This document shows, in pieces, positions 11,122 through 22,813 of a DNA stretch of 64,000 bases (its first letter is position 1; each line of letters begins with the position of its first letter). The stretch lies in NCBI GenBank assembly GCA_017591395.1, contig WEDG01006415.1:124001-188000 (forward strand). The letters are read 5' to 3'. The stretch is from Schistocephalus solidus (Eukaryota; Platyhelminthes; Cestoda; Diphyllobothriidea; Diphyllobothriidae). The notes under the pieces are model-generated. The model had not been told where the DNA came from. It did not search any database and saw nothing but the letters and a program-made list of their open reading frames with translations. The position numbers and the translations under genes were made by a program.

Positions 11122-13897
11122 ATTTATGTACACCAATGCAAAAAGTAGGTTATCAAAGCTTGACGAACTTAAAATTCATATCGGTGAACTATCACCTGAT
11201 ATAATTTCCCTAACAGAAACCTGCTTGTCCCATCACGTGGACGACCGGGAGGTAACCATGATTGGCTACCAAGTGTTTTGAAAAGACAGGAAAGGGCGCC
11301 AAGGAAGAGGCGTACTCGCATATGCGAAAAGTTAACTGACCGTTTTAGACAAAAAGGATGAACTGGCGTCTACTTCCGACGCAATATGGCTATCCATAAA
11401 AGTGCCAGGTTCATAAACTCAGGATGTCCTAACAGTCTACCGTCCACTTAGAAGAGACCCCGTATCCGATGCTTTTTCTGCTAGATGAGCTTGAAAGATT
11501 GCTACATGGTCAGATATCCTGATCAAGGGTGACTTTACTGCGCCTCACATACAATGGAGCTCGGCCTGCACACATGGGTCTGATCTTGCCTTTGACGGTT
11601 GCCTTCTGAGCACGACGCTAAAGCTACTTCTCACCCAGCATGTCACTTTTCCAATAAAGGTGTGCGAAGGAAAACATGCAAATTGTTTGAACCTCATTCT
11701 CACGAAGACGCAGGACAGGATCGATGAAGTGTCATGTCTGCCACGTTGTACTGCGATGGGAGTACTCGCTATTTTCTCTACCAGAATGAACCACAACAGT
11801 CAGAAGGAATATATGACAGGGCAATTTCGGTGGAATGAAGGCCGGACTAATGCGCACTCAGTGGGAACCTTTATTCTTTGGAAACATAACCGAGGACTGG
11901 GGAACGATCCGGACGTACTGCACAGACTCATCGAAAATCACTGTCCAATTTTGAGACAGAGTTTAACCAACGGACCGCGATGGCTTACGAGTTTTTAAAA
12001 ATCGAAGTTAACAAAAAGCGGAGATTGTGGAAAAAAATCGCTTACGGACGGAATTCTTGCGTCTCTAAATGTGTACAAAATGCAGAAAAATCGGGTCAAT
12101 GGTCTTATTATTAGAACAAGACAGGATTTCGAAGTGGAAATGCTGAGCCGGGTTACCGTGAACCCGAAACTGCTTTACGGTTACCTCAGGCTGAATACAC
12201 GGAACAAGGATCCAATACAACTGCTGAGGACCACAGAGGACATAGACCTTACTGAAGACGGTGCAAAGGCTGCTCATCTTTCAGAATTTTTTTCCGGTCA
12301 GTTTTAACAAATGAAACGACATATGATCACCCTTCCGATGTTTTCGTAGTGGATAAAATAGTCAAGACTGTTCAATTCACCGAGGCTATTGTCCTCAATG
12401 AGTCTTTGGGGTTAAAGGAAGCTACGTCACCGGGTTCCCATGAAGTACCTGCCAAAATCTTGAAAGAGATCGCGAGAGAGTTTGCAAAACGACTCTCTGC
12501 GCTTTTAAAAACATCCTTCGAGACCAGAGGTCTTCCAGCCGATTGGAAATCCGTATGGATTACTCCACTCTATAAGGGCAGAAGCTGGGTCTCCGCAAAC
12601 AGCTATCAACCAGTCAGCCTTACTTCAATTTGCTGAAAAATCATGGAAAAAATAATTAAGCAACAACTAATGCAGTTCTTCGAACATAACAATCTGCTAC
12701 CCGAAGCCCAGCACGGTTTCCGTAGAGGTAGATCCTGCGTCACAAATTTTATCTACTGTTAAGAACGTTGGACTGAGGCGGTCGATAGAGGAAATACGGT
12801 GCACGCAGTTTATATTGACTTCAAAAAGGCTTGCGATAGCGTGCCACACCACCACCTACTTTATAAACGCAACCGCATAGGAGTAAGAGGTAGATCTCTG
12901 AAATGGATAGAAAACTTCATAATTTGTTGCTTAAAAACTGTCCATATCAGCGAGAAACAGTCGGCCAAAGTTGAGGTTGAGAGTGGTATTCCCCAAGGCT
13001 CTGTTATCGGCCCTATTTTGTTCGTTGTCTACATCAACGATTGTGCCAACTAACTGGACTGCGATATTTCTATGTCTGCCGATGATCTCAAACTTTGGCG
13101 CATCATTTAAACTGCGGCTGATGAAGAGAACTTGCAGGCAAACTTAAATCAACTCCAAAAATGGTCTAATGACTGCCTCTTGTCGTTCAATGAGAGTAAG
13201 TGCAAAATTATACGAGTCGGGAAAAGCAATCTTTCGAACCGTACGGTTTACTGACTAAATAGCATTCCATTGAAAGATGTGGATTCCAATAGAAACCTGG
13301 GAGTCTGGAGCACGCTCTCACTTAAACCCTTCTAACATTGCACAAAGGTAGTGAAGTCAGCGATTTCGATTCTGTACCTCGTAAAACGAGCTTTTTTCAG
13401 CCTTTAATACCGCCTGTCTGACCAAAGTCTTCGGAACATTCATGTGACCGCAGTTGGAGTCCGCTTTCCAAGCTTGGAGGCCTTGGACGGCGAAGGACAT
13501 CAACATCCTCGAAAATGTCCAAAGGCGAGCAACCAAACTTGTCCTTGGACATGGCTCACAGCCTTATGAAACTCGGCTGTTGAATCTCAATTCCTTGCCC
13601 TTGCGCTATAGAAAGCTACGGGGAGACCTGATACTAACATTCCGCATACAACGCTTTCAGGAATTTTGTCTTGTCCCAGCTGATTTCTTCGAGTTAGCAA
13701 CAACAATGAATTTGAGAGGTCATCCTCTCAAATTACGTGTGACTGGAGCTATGCTAAACACTCGGAAGTACTTCTTCTCCAAAAGACTAGTCAAAGCTTG
13801 GAATAATCTTCCTCTGGATGTTGCTAGGTCAGAATCCCTGCAGGCTTTTAAGCGAAAGTTAGATCTATATAATTGTGCGAGCTGCAACTCAAACTGA
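11122..13897 (+). pseudogene. CR1/jockey-like LINE ORF2 (endonuclease and reverse transcriptase), broken
   Basis: The domains are in family order. An APE-type endonuclease starts YTNAKSRLSKLDELK with LTETCL nearby; its distal segment LNLILTKTQDRIDEV is near 11690. The reverse transcriptase follows from about 12349: PADWKSVWITPLYKG, AQHGFRRGRS, VYIDFKKACDSV, GIPQGSVIGPILFVVYINDC, then ADDLKLW at about 13079, so the catalytic Asp pair survives here. The C-terminal thumb (LENVQRRATKLVLG ... LPLRYRKLRGDLI) is open from 13454 to 13897. Stops occur at about 11279, 11332, 12634, 12760 and 13051, plus frameshifts, so the copy is dead. It is the most complete of the related copies in the window. Confidence 0.8.
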
Positions 13898-13930
13898 AAG
13901 CTCCAAGGGCAACGTCAGAAAGGTATTTGT

Positions 13931-14735
13931 AATACTACTATCTATATTTGAGTAACATTAATTATGTTTGTTATTTTCATTTGAGGGCTCGCACTCTCCC
14001 ATAATTCCCATTCGGTGGTCCCCGAGGTCTTCCCGGCGTAACTATCGGCCCAGCGTGATAACACCACGAGCGTTCGCATCAGCCGAACCTGGTGGCCATA
14101 AACCATGCGGTCTCAGAACGTTCTCCCCTTGGCTTGAACCGCAACGGACCGAGGATGATCTGGGCGGATATTTCTGCCTTGAAATCACTCGGCGGACTCT
14201 GCAACTAGCAACGGAGTGTCTAGCTGCATCTTCCGCTCTTCGGTGATGATCCCGGTGACCTCCGCGATGCCCCCGTTGGACACCTCTCCAAGGGCGACAG
14301 TTTTTTCTCCTTAATATCATTGAGAGTTTTTTTAACTGTCTGCTCTTTGTAAACTATTTTCCACCCAGTTTGCTCATATCAATTGGCCTCGTCAACATCC
14401 CGAGATACTATTTTTTGATACCAAAACTCATATGTACAAATAGGGAATTCAAATGTAACTCACCTATATCTCCCTCAAATATATTGATACTGATACTAAT
14501 CTAATGTGACACGAATAAATTAAATGAAGGGTGTTATTTATATAATCGGTTAAGACGAGGGGACGTTAAGAGAGGTGAAACGAGTAAGTAATTGAATAGA
14601 ACAAATATTACATAAGGGAGAGATTTATGGGACGGCGGTTTTAGCACGAGACGGTTGGACGGGCGGGCCAAATTCTGAAAAGGTGGCCCCAAAAAGGGAA
14701 GGTCGGTTAAAATAAACACAATTCGGTTTTTGTCA
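13931..14735. other. Flank of the gypsy fragment; possible LTR, unassigned
   Basis: On the minus strand a purine run (complement of 14742-14753, AGAGGGGGG core) follows the end of the gypsy pol region, as a polypurine tract would. A 3' LTR could therefore lie between about 14735 and 13931, but I found no matching second copy. The G+C-rich segment 14000-14300 has open frames on both strands without known motifs. Confidence 0.35.
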
Positions 14736-14799
14736 ATTTAATAGCCCCCCTCTAAGGTGTAGCACTGTACTCAATGCTGGAGGGGTGAAAATGTGAGGG

Positions 14800-16620
14800 T
14801 AAAGTTACTTATATAGTTACTGGGGCTACCTTTTCTGCGGGAAGAATTGATAGAGAATCCGGTGTGCAGACGGTGAAGCGGTCGTGGTAAGGTTTTGCTT
14901 GGAGAAATGTGCCGTGAAAGGGGGTGAATCGGTGAGGATGGCGTCTCGTAGGAGAAGGGTGGACGGGGCTAGAACATTGATAACTACAAATGGTCCTTGC
15001 CAAGTGTGGTGAAATTTCGCAGAAGTACCGCGGTGTGGTACGGGATTATGATGCATTGGAAGGTGATTGACTTGAAAAGCGATGCCGGAGGTGTGTCGGT
15101 TGAACTGCTGTTTGGTGGACAGACGCGGTTCCCAAAGTTACACATTCAGCATTGTGTGCGGACCCTCTGAGTTCACGGAGTTTTGTGGCGAATATTTGGG
15201 ATGTTGTTGGGTTTGGGGACGGTAAAGGGTAGCGGAGGTCGACCTGAAGGCGAAGGTCGTGGCCTGTCCATAATTAATGAGGTGTGAACCCGGTGGAGGA
15301 TTTGAGCACTCCGCGGTAAGCTAGGAGGTAAAGGAGTAGGTGGGCATCCCAATCGTGCTCGTGGCCATCCTTAGTAAACGCGAGTAAGTGGTTGTGGATC
15401 ATGCGGTTGGTTCGTTCTACAAGGCCGTTGCCTTCAGTGTGATTGACAGTTGTGTGAGTTTTGCGTATTTCCTACATCTCACAGACCTCTCACATCAGTT
15501 GAGACTCGAACTTACTGCCATAGTCGGATTGAAACGAAAGGGGTGGGCCCCAACAACTAATCCATGTACGGCTGATAGCGTTTGCAACGGACGTAGCGTT
15601 TTGTGAAAGAAGGGGTATAGCATCTTTCCACATCGTTAAATATTCTACCAGCACAAGAATGTATTCATACCCGCGGACCTAGATCGGCAGATGTTCGATT
15701 ATGGCTTTCCTGACTCGCTCACCAGGGAAACCGGTGGTCATAGGTTTTAACGGCACACGGGAAGATTGGGCGGGTGCTTTGAAGGAAGCGCATGTTGGAC
15801 ACCCCTGGCAAAAGAGGTGTGATGACGAACGTAACTGCGGCCACCAAAAACGAGTATGAGTGGCCTGTTCAGTATGCCGTTGGCCACAATAGCCTAACTG
15901 ATTGTGGAAGTCGTTTAAAACAGTCTCGATAAGACAACCCGGATCTAGGGGGCGTAGTTGATTAGAGGAGGGGTCGAGAAGGAACATGATGTCATTTTGC
16001 ATGGTTAAATACGGCCCTCGGTGGAGTAGTAAGAGTGCTCTCATGCTTGTGCCTTTCATGTCCTGTTCAGTCGGTTTTGGTAGATCTTCAGTTATATGGC
16101 GGTAAGTAATGGCTATGTCCGGATCACTGCTCTGATTTGCTGACCAAATATGGATTCCGAAACAGTGATTGTGTTAATGCTTGCGGTGGTAGTGTCCATT
16201 TTTAAGTCATCATTCTGCGGTGAACGCGATAGCACGTCCACATTACTTGCCTGTGCCCCAGGTGGAACTGGCAGTTAAAATCGAAATCCTGCAAGAATTC
16301 TTGCCATCGGGCCAGTTGGTCCAGGGGATCCTTGAAGAAGCCTAACCACTGAAGTGCTCGGTGGCCTGTGCGGAGGATAAATTGCTTGCCGATCAGTTGG
16401 TGAAATAAATGGGATGTTCTAAGTTTGCTTATCGGCCTGCGAAAGAACTGCGCCTATGGCGTAACCACTGGCGTCTGTGTCTAAAATGAAGAGGGGAAAG
16501 TCTTTGGCTATGTTCGGGAGGTTGATTAATGGGGCCGAAAATAGAGCGGCTCGTAAGTTGTTGAACGCTTGGGCGCAGTCGGTCACTTATTTCGTCCTCT
16601 AAAGGTGGTCTAAATCTCCT
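14800..16620 (-). mobile_element. Ty3/gypsy-type pol fragment (RNase H and integrase), broken
   Basis: On the minus strand, in order: RNase H motif LDTDASGYAIGAVLSQA at about 16500-16437; integrase zinc-binding region at about 15960-15750 (ORF 16059-15679, HNQLGYCGQRH ... CQGCPTC, an HHCC finger); the integrase core end HTEGNGLVERTNRM at about 15442-15390; and a GPF/Y-like chromodomain-proximal segment KFHHTWQGPFVVINVL near 15035-14980. Stops and frameshifts separate the pieces. No gag and no intact protease or reverse transcriptase is seen in this orientation. Non-functional. Confidence 0.75.
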
Positions 16621-16829
16621 GGCTTGTCCAAATCAGACATTTAGGGTGTTCTTTCTTCTGTGTGAACAATTAAGATCAATATTTATCTTAACAAACGACC
16701 TGAACGTACTCTTACATTCAAATGGTCATGGATATGGACATGGAATAGACAAAGAACGTCACAACTTGACCCCTGCATATTTGTACCAAGTGACACCCTC
16801 AAGGCTATGGATAAGTCAAGCGCACGAAT

Positions 16830-17520
16830 TGGACACTCAGAGGCACAAGTCAATCTTTCTTCAACAGTTGCCCTGGCTCCTCTTGAGATGTCGCGCTACC
16901 TCAGTGTCTTGCCTAACGTTCCGCCATGCACTCTTCAATGGGCCGTACGCCATTTGCCCTTACATACGACCGCGAGGGCTGTCTTACACTAGATATTTCC
17001 TGTATCTTCCTACTTCATTCGCATTAGCGTCCCCATGAATTTGTGCGAAATCTCAGAGCTGGCCTCTACCGTACCCACGAGCTTGCTCGCACTTGTCGTT
17101 CCACGAACCATCAATGACAAAAAGAGTACTACGATCGTCATGCGCACGGGGCGCCATACCAAACTTGCGATAAGGTATCCTGGTTTCAGGATATGTTGCC
17201 TCTAATGTGATCCGAAAATGTCGCTACACATTGGATATGGTCTTTGTTTGTCGAGCAAGTCCCTTCTGAAGCCCTTTGCATCCTCAGGGCCTATGATGAT
17301 CATGATAGTCATATATTTGCTGTTAACTTCAACAGGCTCAAAACATACCCCTTGGACAATAACTCTAGCGGTCCTCTCTCTACGGAGTTACTTTCATTCC
17401 CCTCTGCGGAGCTGCCAAACCTTCCCACTGAACCTTCTCTACTCTCTTCCTATCACCTTTCTCCCCATCTCCGGCAGTCCTACTCCACCCGTTCATTCGT
17501 TTTAGGTCACCGTTGATTTC
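16830..17520 (+). mobile_element. Ty3/gypsy-type integrase 3' fragment, opposite orientation
   Basis: Plus-strand reading across frameshifts gives SMGRTPFALTYDREGC (the S.GxTPF.L.YGR segment after the integrase core), then YRTHELARTCRSTN and QKEYYDRHAHGAPYQTCDKV (the linker before the GPY/F region), and finally AVNFNRLKTYPL, the usual end of the integrase. It is a separate element from the minus-strand fragment at 14.8-16.6 kb, since its integrase end is duplicated and faces away. Non-functional. Confidence 0.7.
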
Positions 17521-19620
17521 TTGTACTATGGAAGTCCCTCCCAAAGGTGGTTTCGGTATTCCAATCGACACCTCTATCATTGAACGTGCGGTTGGTATTC
17601 CTGGTTGCCTGCTCACGTTTTAGGTGTTTTCTCCTCTTGAGCACCTTTGTGTCTCACTTGTCTCTCCAGTTCCGTCCTCAAAAAACCTTTCCTTTTGATA
17701 AGATCTTCTCAGTTAAAATGGTGCTTCGTCCCTTGCTTGCTACAATCGACTACAGAAACACCTATATTAAATTGGAAGCATACAATTAGACACTACTTGG
17801 ATAATATAGTTTCCGCTAAAATGGAATTAAGAAACGCAATCGACAGTCGATTAGCAATTTTCACAAAATCGTAGTATATATTTGAATGTAGAAGGAGTGA
17901 AGAATGGGCAGCAGCGGAGGAATCCTCGTAGTTTGATTCAGCCAAACCGGGATTCCTGGGGCTCAATCCTCGCCCGTTTTTATAGCTTCTCCATTGTCAA
18001 GGTTCGATCAAGTCGTTGATGAGTAGTTGGGATATCTTGGGGAAGAGAACTTAAACAAACTTAAGGCAGACATATTTCCCCTTAATTAATGTTTAAACTA
18101 CATTTTTATATTTAGAAACTTTAAAAGAGACCTAAATCATGTTTAAGTGTTATTCGTATAAATAGGATAAGGAATCGCGCGCTTGCCCCCTAAGGGGCGC
18201 GTTTTATAGAACGTTCTGCGTAGCGCACGTGGTTCTAGAATTTTCTACAAGGAGCATATGGTTAGAACTTTCCAAATTACTCTTTCCAACAAAACGAGTC
18301 TGGGGTCCTCAGCAGCATCATCTAATTCGCTAGCCGGTCTGCATGCTGGGGGTACCTCCACGAGATTTCCGAATTGAAATAATAATAATAGTTGAATTTT
18401 GCCGGTTTACAGACATAATCAGGCGAAATATGCAGTGGGGATCAGACTGGTAGTCAAAAACTCCTGAATATATATCATTATTCGTGTTTTTCGTATCTTT
18501 ATGTTATCCAGGAGAAAAAAATGCTGCCTGTGGGATGAAAGCAGTTCAGATCGGGAAAGTGCACTTTGTTGTTCATCGCTGAAGACCTCGGGCATTGCAT
18601 GACCACCTTAGGGAGGAACCTCTACATATTGCTCGATTGGTTGGTTATTAGTTATATAAGACAAGCCAGCTTACAGATCTGTATGATCGGCACCCTCATC
18701 CTTCCTTGTCCGATAGCAGCCATCAGTTAACCAATCTGACACTAAAAATACTTTCAGTAAAAAATATTGACATAATTGCATAAATATCCCATGATCATAA
18801 ATTTCCCGTGTTTCTTTTCTTATCATAGCCATGAGTTAACCTTTCTAATGATAAAAATAGTCTAATCAATAAATATCAAAATGCCTTCACTAAACCCCTT
18901 ATTGTCTGCTGTACACAGACACGCTCTATTTTATGCTCTTCATATCCACGACTCGACTCAGCGGACACCAAAAATTATTTCAACAATTATCCCGACAGCA
19001 GGGATTACTTGAGCAAAATATGCAACATTTTGAGGGTATATATCGTCAATAAGCTTACAGAGATTAATCGTTTATAAATTATTGTCTGATCGAGATCAGT
19101 CGATAACCAATATCATATTATCAAATACAATATAATGGCTGGTTGGCAGCATTGTAATTTTCTTACAGTTGAATTGTTCCTGACCATAACCCGTTTGTAC
19201 CTTTTTTAGAGATCAGACCAACTAAGTCTAAGTGATCGCCGAACCACACACCAGAACAATGCGCTTGTAGGCACTCGCATCTGATTGGATGTAACGGATA
19301 ATCAAATAGCCCACAATCAACTCTACCACTGTCGAATAAGCACTCGAAAATCCGTAAATGACAGATTATTCTTGATCCAAAAATTGTTAAAACGAAACAT
19401 TAGTTCATATACTGTAGAGTTATTTGCGTTGATAGTTTGCTATTACTATGCTTTTAAAGACAAGTGTTTTTTACTTAAAACAAACTGCTCATTTTACACA
19501 CTAAGTTCCAAGCCTAAACCCAAAACAACAATAAAGTGGCAGCAGAAAGAAGGCATTTGTTTTAGTTTTTTCGTATGTTCTGAGGAGATTGTCGGCACCC
19601 AATAGGTGCTATATCAATAA
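17521..19620. other. No recognisable gene
   Basis: Mostly A+T-rich. The first several hundred bases may hold the 3' LTR of the plus-strand gypsy fragment, but no repeat partner was found. An open frame of 106 codons at 19285-19605 has no recognisable motif. Confidence 0.45.
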
Positions 19621-19639
19621 ACCTATTATTATTATCTAC

Positions 19640-20450
19640 CGGTGGTCCTGGTTTGATGCGGTTGAAGTGAACAGTTAATTGGGCGGACTATGGTATATAT
19701 CGACCACAGACGGTGTCAGGCATATTCGACACGACTTTGGTGATGACATACGGCTCAACCAACCAGGGTTAAATGTGGCGGGCATCGCATTTGGTGTCGC
19801 AAAGTTGCGTATCCATAGAATATCACCTCCCTGGTAGGGGATCCCATGTGCCAAGCGGTCGTAAAGATGCTTTCTGATGCCATTGTCCCTCCCACAGATT
19901 CATTCGGGCTTCTTCTGATGCTACTCGTATGGTTCGACACAGCCATGAGACACTATTGTCGACATCTGCCACCTAATGCAGAACCGAGATTTGAGGATCC
20001 TCAGGGAGTTGCAGCTTACGCCCATATGTTAAGCAAAATGTGGTTGGGGGCGTAGTTGCATTTACGATGGATCGGTTAGCCAGCATGCCAGCTGGCAAAG
20101 CATCATCCCAAGCGGACGTTGCATTTCTGTCGACAAACGCTCTAAAGAGGTTGATTACGGTCCGATTGGTCCTTTCGATCTGACCGGTACCTTAAAGATG
20201 GTATTTTCTATGGTTCTTCTTAATCTTTAAAAATTAAATAGCTCGAACAAAATGGCAGTGTTAAATGACGAGCCTCGCTCAGAGTGGAATTGCTCTGATG
20301 CTCTCAAACGGCAACCACAGTCAGCCGTACTTCGATCTATCAGTAGCCTAAAAATGGCTCAGAGGTTGAAAATCTCGTATAAGCGGCGAGGGTATCCAAT
20401 GTCACGTCAATTAACGGAAGTGGAAACGAATCTTCCTTGGTAACAGAGTC
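19640..20450 (-). mobile_element. Ty3/gypsy integrase fragment (second lineage)
   Basis: On the minus strand, SERGSSFNTAILFEL at about 20305-20240 matches the second-Asp region of the integrase core (with the Asp mutated). It is followed by GQIERTNRTVINLFRAFV near 20190-20130, and then LPAGMLANRSIVNATTPPTT with FCLTYGRKLQLPED near 20100-19990. The wording differs from both 14.8-17.5 kb fragments, so this is another lineage, perhaps CsRn1-like (inference). Stops are present. Non-functional. Confidence 0.65.
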
Positions 20451-20937
20451 GTTTGAAATCGGTGTCGAATTTCAAGGCCTTTGAGCTTACGAGTTTTTGT
20501 CTCTACCTTAATGTAGAAGACACGGTACTTGTAAATTATTAAAGAATTGTCTGTATATTCTCCCGAGTTCGAACATAGTGACTTGGACGCAAGTATTCTG
20601 TGGCTTTTAAAAAATTCCCCTTCTGTGGATTCTTCCCTGCACCAGGATTTATCGCATCTGGAAGTGCAAGCTTCGATCTTCGCTCATTTCGGAAACTCAC
20701 GCTGGCTTTGTTCTCCCGGCATCTGCTGTCAATCGCGGAAGTGGCTCAAACCAAAGACTGAGTCATTGTATCCTCATATTCTTACATCCTTATAAACCTC
20801 CTCATATAGTGATATTCTTGAATATAATTCCCGAATCTCCGTTAATTTTGTGACGATCGTAAAGTTTAACGCAGTTGATTTGTATCCCCATAAGTAGGCA
20901 TAACGTAAGTGCTTTACATTTATTGCCACAAAAAATT

Positions 20938-21012
20938 GGTTCTATACCTGGTTTCGAACGTGCGCCGCAAAATCGCGTATGACCGACTACCGACGCCTCT
21001 AACCACTCGATC
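20938..21012 (-). repeat. tRNA-like sequence (SINE head or decayed tRNA)
   Basis: The reverse complement begins GTGATCGAGTGGTTAGAGGCG (A-box-like) and contains GTTCGAAACC (B-box-like) about 45 bases later. The cloverleaf is not closed at the acceptor stem, so I call it a tRNA-derived repeat rather than a functional tRNA. Confidence 0.4.
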
Positions 21013-21524
21013 ACATCAACAGGAAGTTTCAATCAGCAAATTGATAAACTAGCAGAAAATAATTGCAACTATTGCTATTCTGATAATTGTTCACCTCTCA
21101 CTAGTAAGCTTTATAAATGTAGCTTAAGAAGATGAAACTTGTATGAGGTGTTTCAGCCTTTACAGAAATTCTTAGGGATGAAGTAGGAGGTAGCCAATCT
21201 AAGCAAGAAATAGATAATTCAAAAAATATATTTCTCGCTCATTTGTTAAAAAGCATCTGTCCGTACATAACCTACCGCAAAGAAAAATTAGTATGCATAT
21301 ATAGCCTCTTCAAGCACACCTAAAATTCAACTAATAGATATCGTGTCTACCGAACCCAGTAAGCCAGAGAACGTGTGTGGGGCCAAAGCTCGAGGCTGGA
21401 ATGCGCAACCAAAGGATTCAATCTCTAAGAAGTTGGTTTTAAATCGGAAACTTAGAAGTTGAATTTATAGACGTGTTCTATACACGGGTTACTAAAATTT
21501 TAGCCATATATTAGGAATTATTAT

Positions 21525-22170
21525 TCTGGGCAGCCTCAGTGGGGTTCGAACCCACGCCAAAGTCAACCCTCGATCCAACTGAGCTCAGAGGCCAAACCGG
21601 GAGCCGTGAGATTTATCCCACTTAGGTAAAGTTACACGCCTAGCCTACTGCAACATACGGAATCCACCAATTCTGATTTAGTAAGCTGACTGCCCAAGTA
21701 GGATTTCCTAAGCAAGCAATATAGAAACCACCAGATGACTGACTACCAGGCGCAATTAATTAGTAGAGGATTCTGGCAGATTTGAATAATTCGTTTGACT
21801 TACTTGTGAAAAACTCGGCAGTCTTGGTGAGATTTGAATCCACGCAGCAAGGGGGAGGGTTTAGTACAGCCAACGCTCTAGCCATCTGAGCTACGAGTCA
21901 AAAAAATTATTAAAATCTGTCAAAATCGTCTGCTTATTAATTGTGCCTGCTATTCAGTCATCTGGTGGATTCTATAATGATTGCTTAGGAAATCCTACTT
22001 AGTCAGTCAGCCTACTGTATCAGAATTGGTGAATTCCATACATTGTCGTAGGCTGGGCCGGTAACTTGAACCAAGTGTGATAAAACTCATGGCTCCCGGT
22101 GTGGCCTCGTTTGTTAGTCTTCTAGAGCGTTGGCTGTACCGAGGCCACCAAGTTTTTCATAAGTGAGACA
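21525..22170. repeat. tRNA-SINE family 2, head-to-head inverted pair
   Basis: The left arm (21525-21905, minus orientation) has tRNA-like heads at about 21533-21597 and 21812-21900, with B-boxes (ggttcgaacc, gatttgaatcc) and A-boxes (gagctcagaggcc, ctgagctacga). The right arm (to 22170, plus orientation) has one head at about 22100-22165. The bodies between heads match in inverted orientation, for example aatccaccaattctg against its complement near 22030. The turn-over is near 21905. The unit is about 290 bp. Confidence 0.7.
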
Positions 22171-22276
22171 AACAAATTATCATTCTGCCAAATGGGAGTA
22201 TTATTTTCAACACTATATTTTGTCATGGACCTGATGGGATCTAGTAAAGCTTGGAAAGTTCACACAAATATTATTA

Positions 22277-22282
22277 TTTATT
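22277..22282 (-). promoter_or_regulatory. Candidate poly(A) signal of CFAP251
   Basis: AATAAA on the minus strand, about 240 nt beyond the stop at 22521. Position and sequence fit, but no cleavage site can be shown. Confidence 0.4.
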
Positions 22283-22520
22283 GACTGAGATGATTTTCCA
22301 GGTAAGTGCAAAGTTTAGACGATATATTTTCATCCAACGCATGAAAATATCATTTTCAAGAAGATGAACAGCACAATCACAAGCCCATAAGTGACCTTTC
22401 GGCATGACTTGGCGACTTTTACAAAGATACTCCATTATCACAACCCAGCTCCAACCGCATACGGTAGTTGACAGGAAGTGGACCATGTAGGAGTTCAGGA
22501 GGAGATGAGCTTCTTCATGG

Positions 22521-22813
22521 TCATTGACCAGACATGCAATTAGCTGTTTGAACATTTTTTATAGCGGTCACAGGAGGGACTGCTATTTCACGTGCTGCGT
22601 CCAACGCTACCGGAAGGTCCTTACAAAGCTCCATTGCTAATAGCTGTTCTGCAAAACTGCGTGGCGTGAAGCAGAGTGGCAGCCTCCTCTCAATCTCGTC
22701 CGAGACGGAGAGATCATCCAATGCATGGGGATCCTCCACGTGGCCAGCCTCTGAAGCCAGACCCAACAGAACTGCAAGGTCGTCGACTAGTTCATCATGT
22801 CGAATTGGTTCAC
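22521..22813 (-). CDS. CFAP251: CFAP251 exon 16 (terminal)
   Basis: 293 nt, phase 1 to stop, after CTCTCTTTAG. It encodes GEPIRHDELVDDLAVLLGLA ... DEIERRLPLCFTPRSFAEQL, matching the family's GEHMTEEEMLDC and ELPDEITAEIFATEILGL. It ends ANCMSGQ and TGA. Confidence 0.9.

Noticed and set aside
22274..22555. A minus-strand frame (MFKQLIACLVNDH...) overlapping the end of CFAP251
   Set aside because: It is in a different frame from the well-supported terminal exon, with no homology; taken as 3' UTR.
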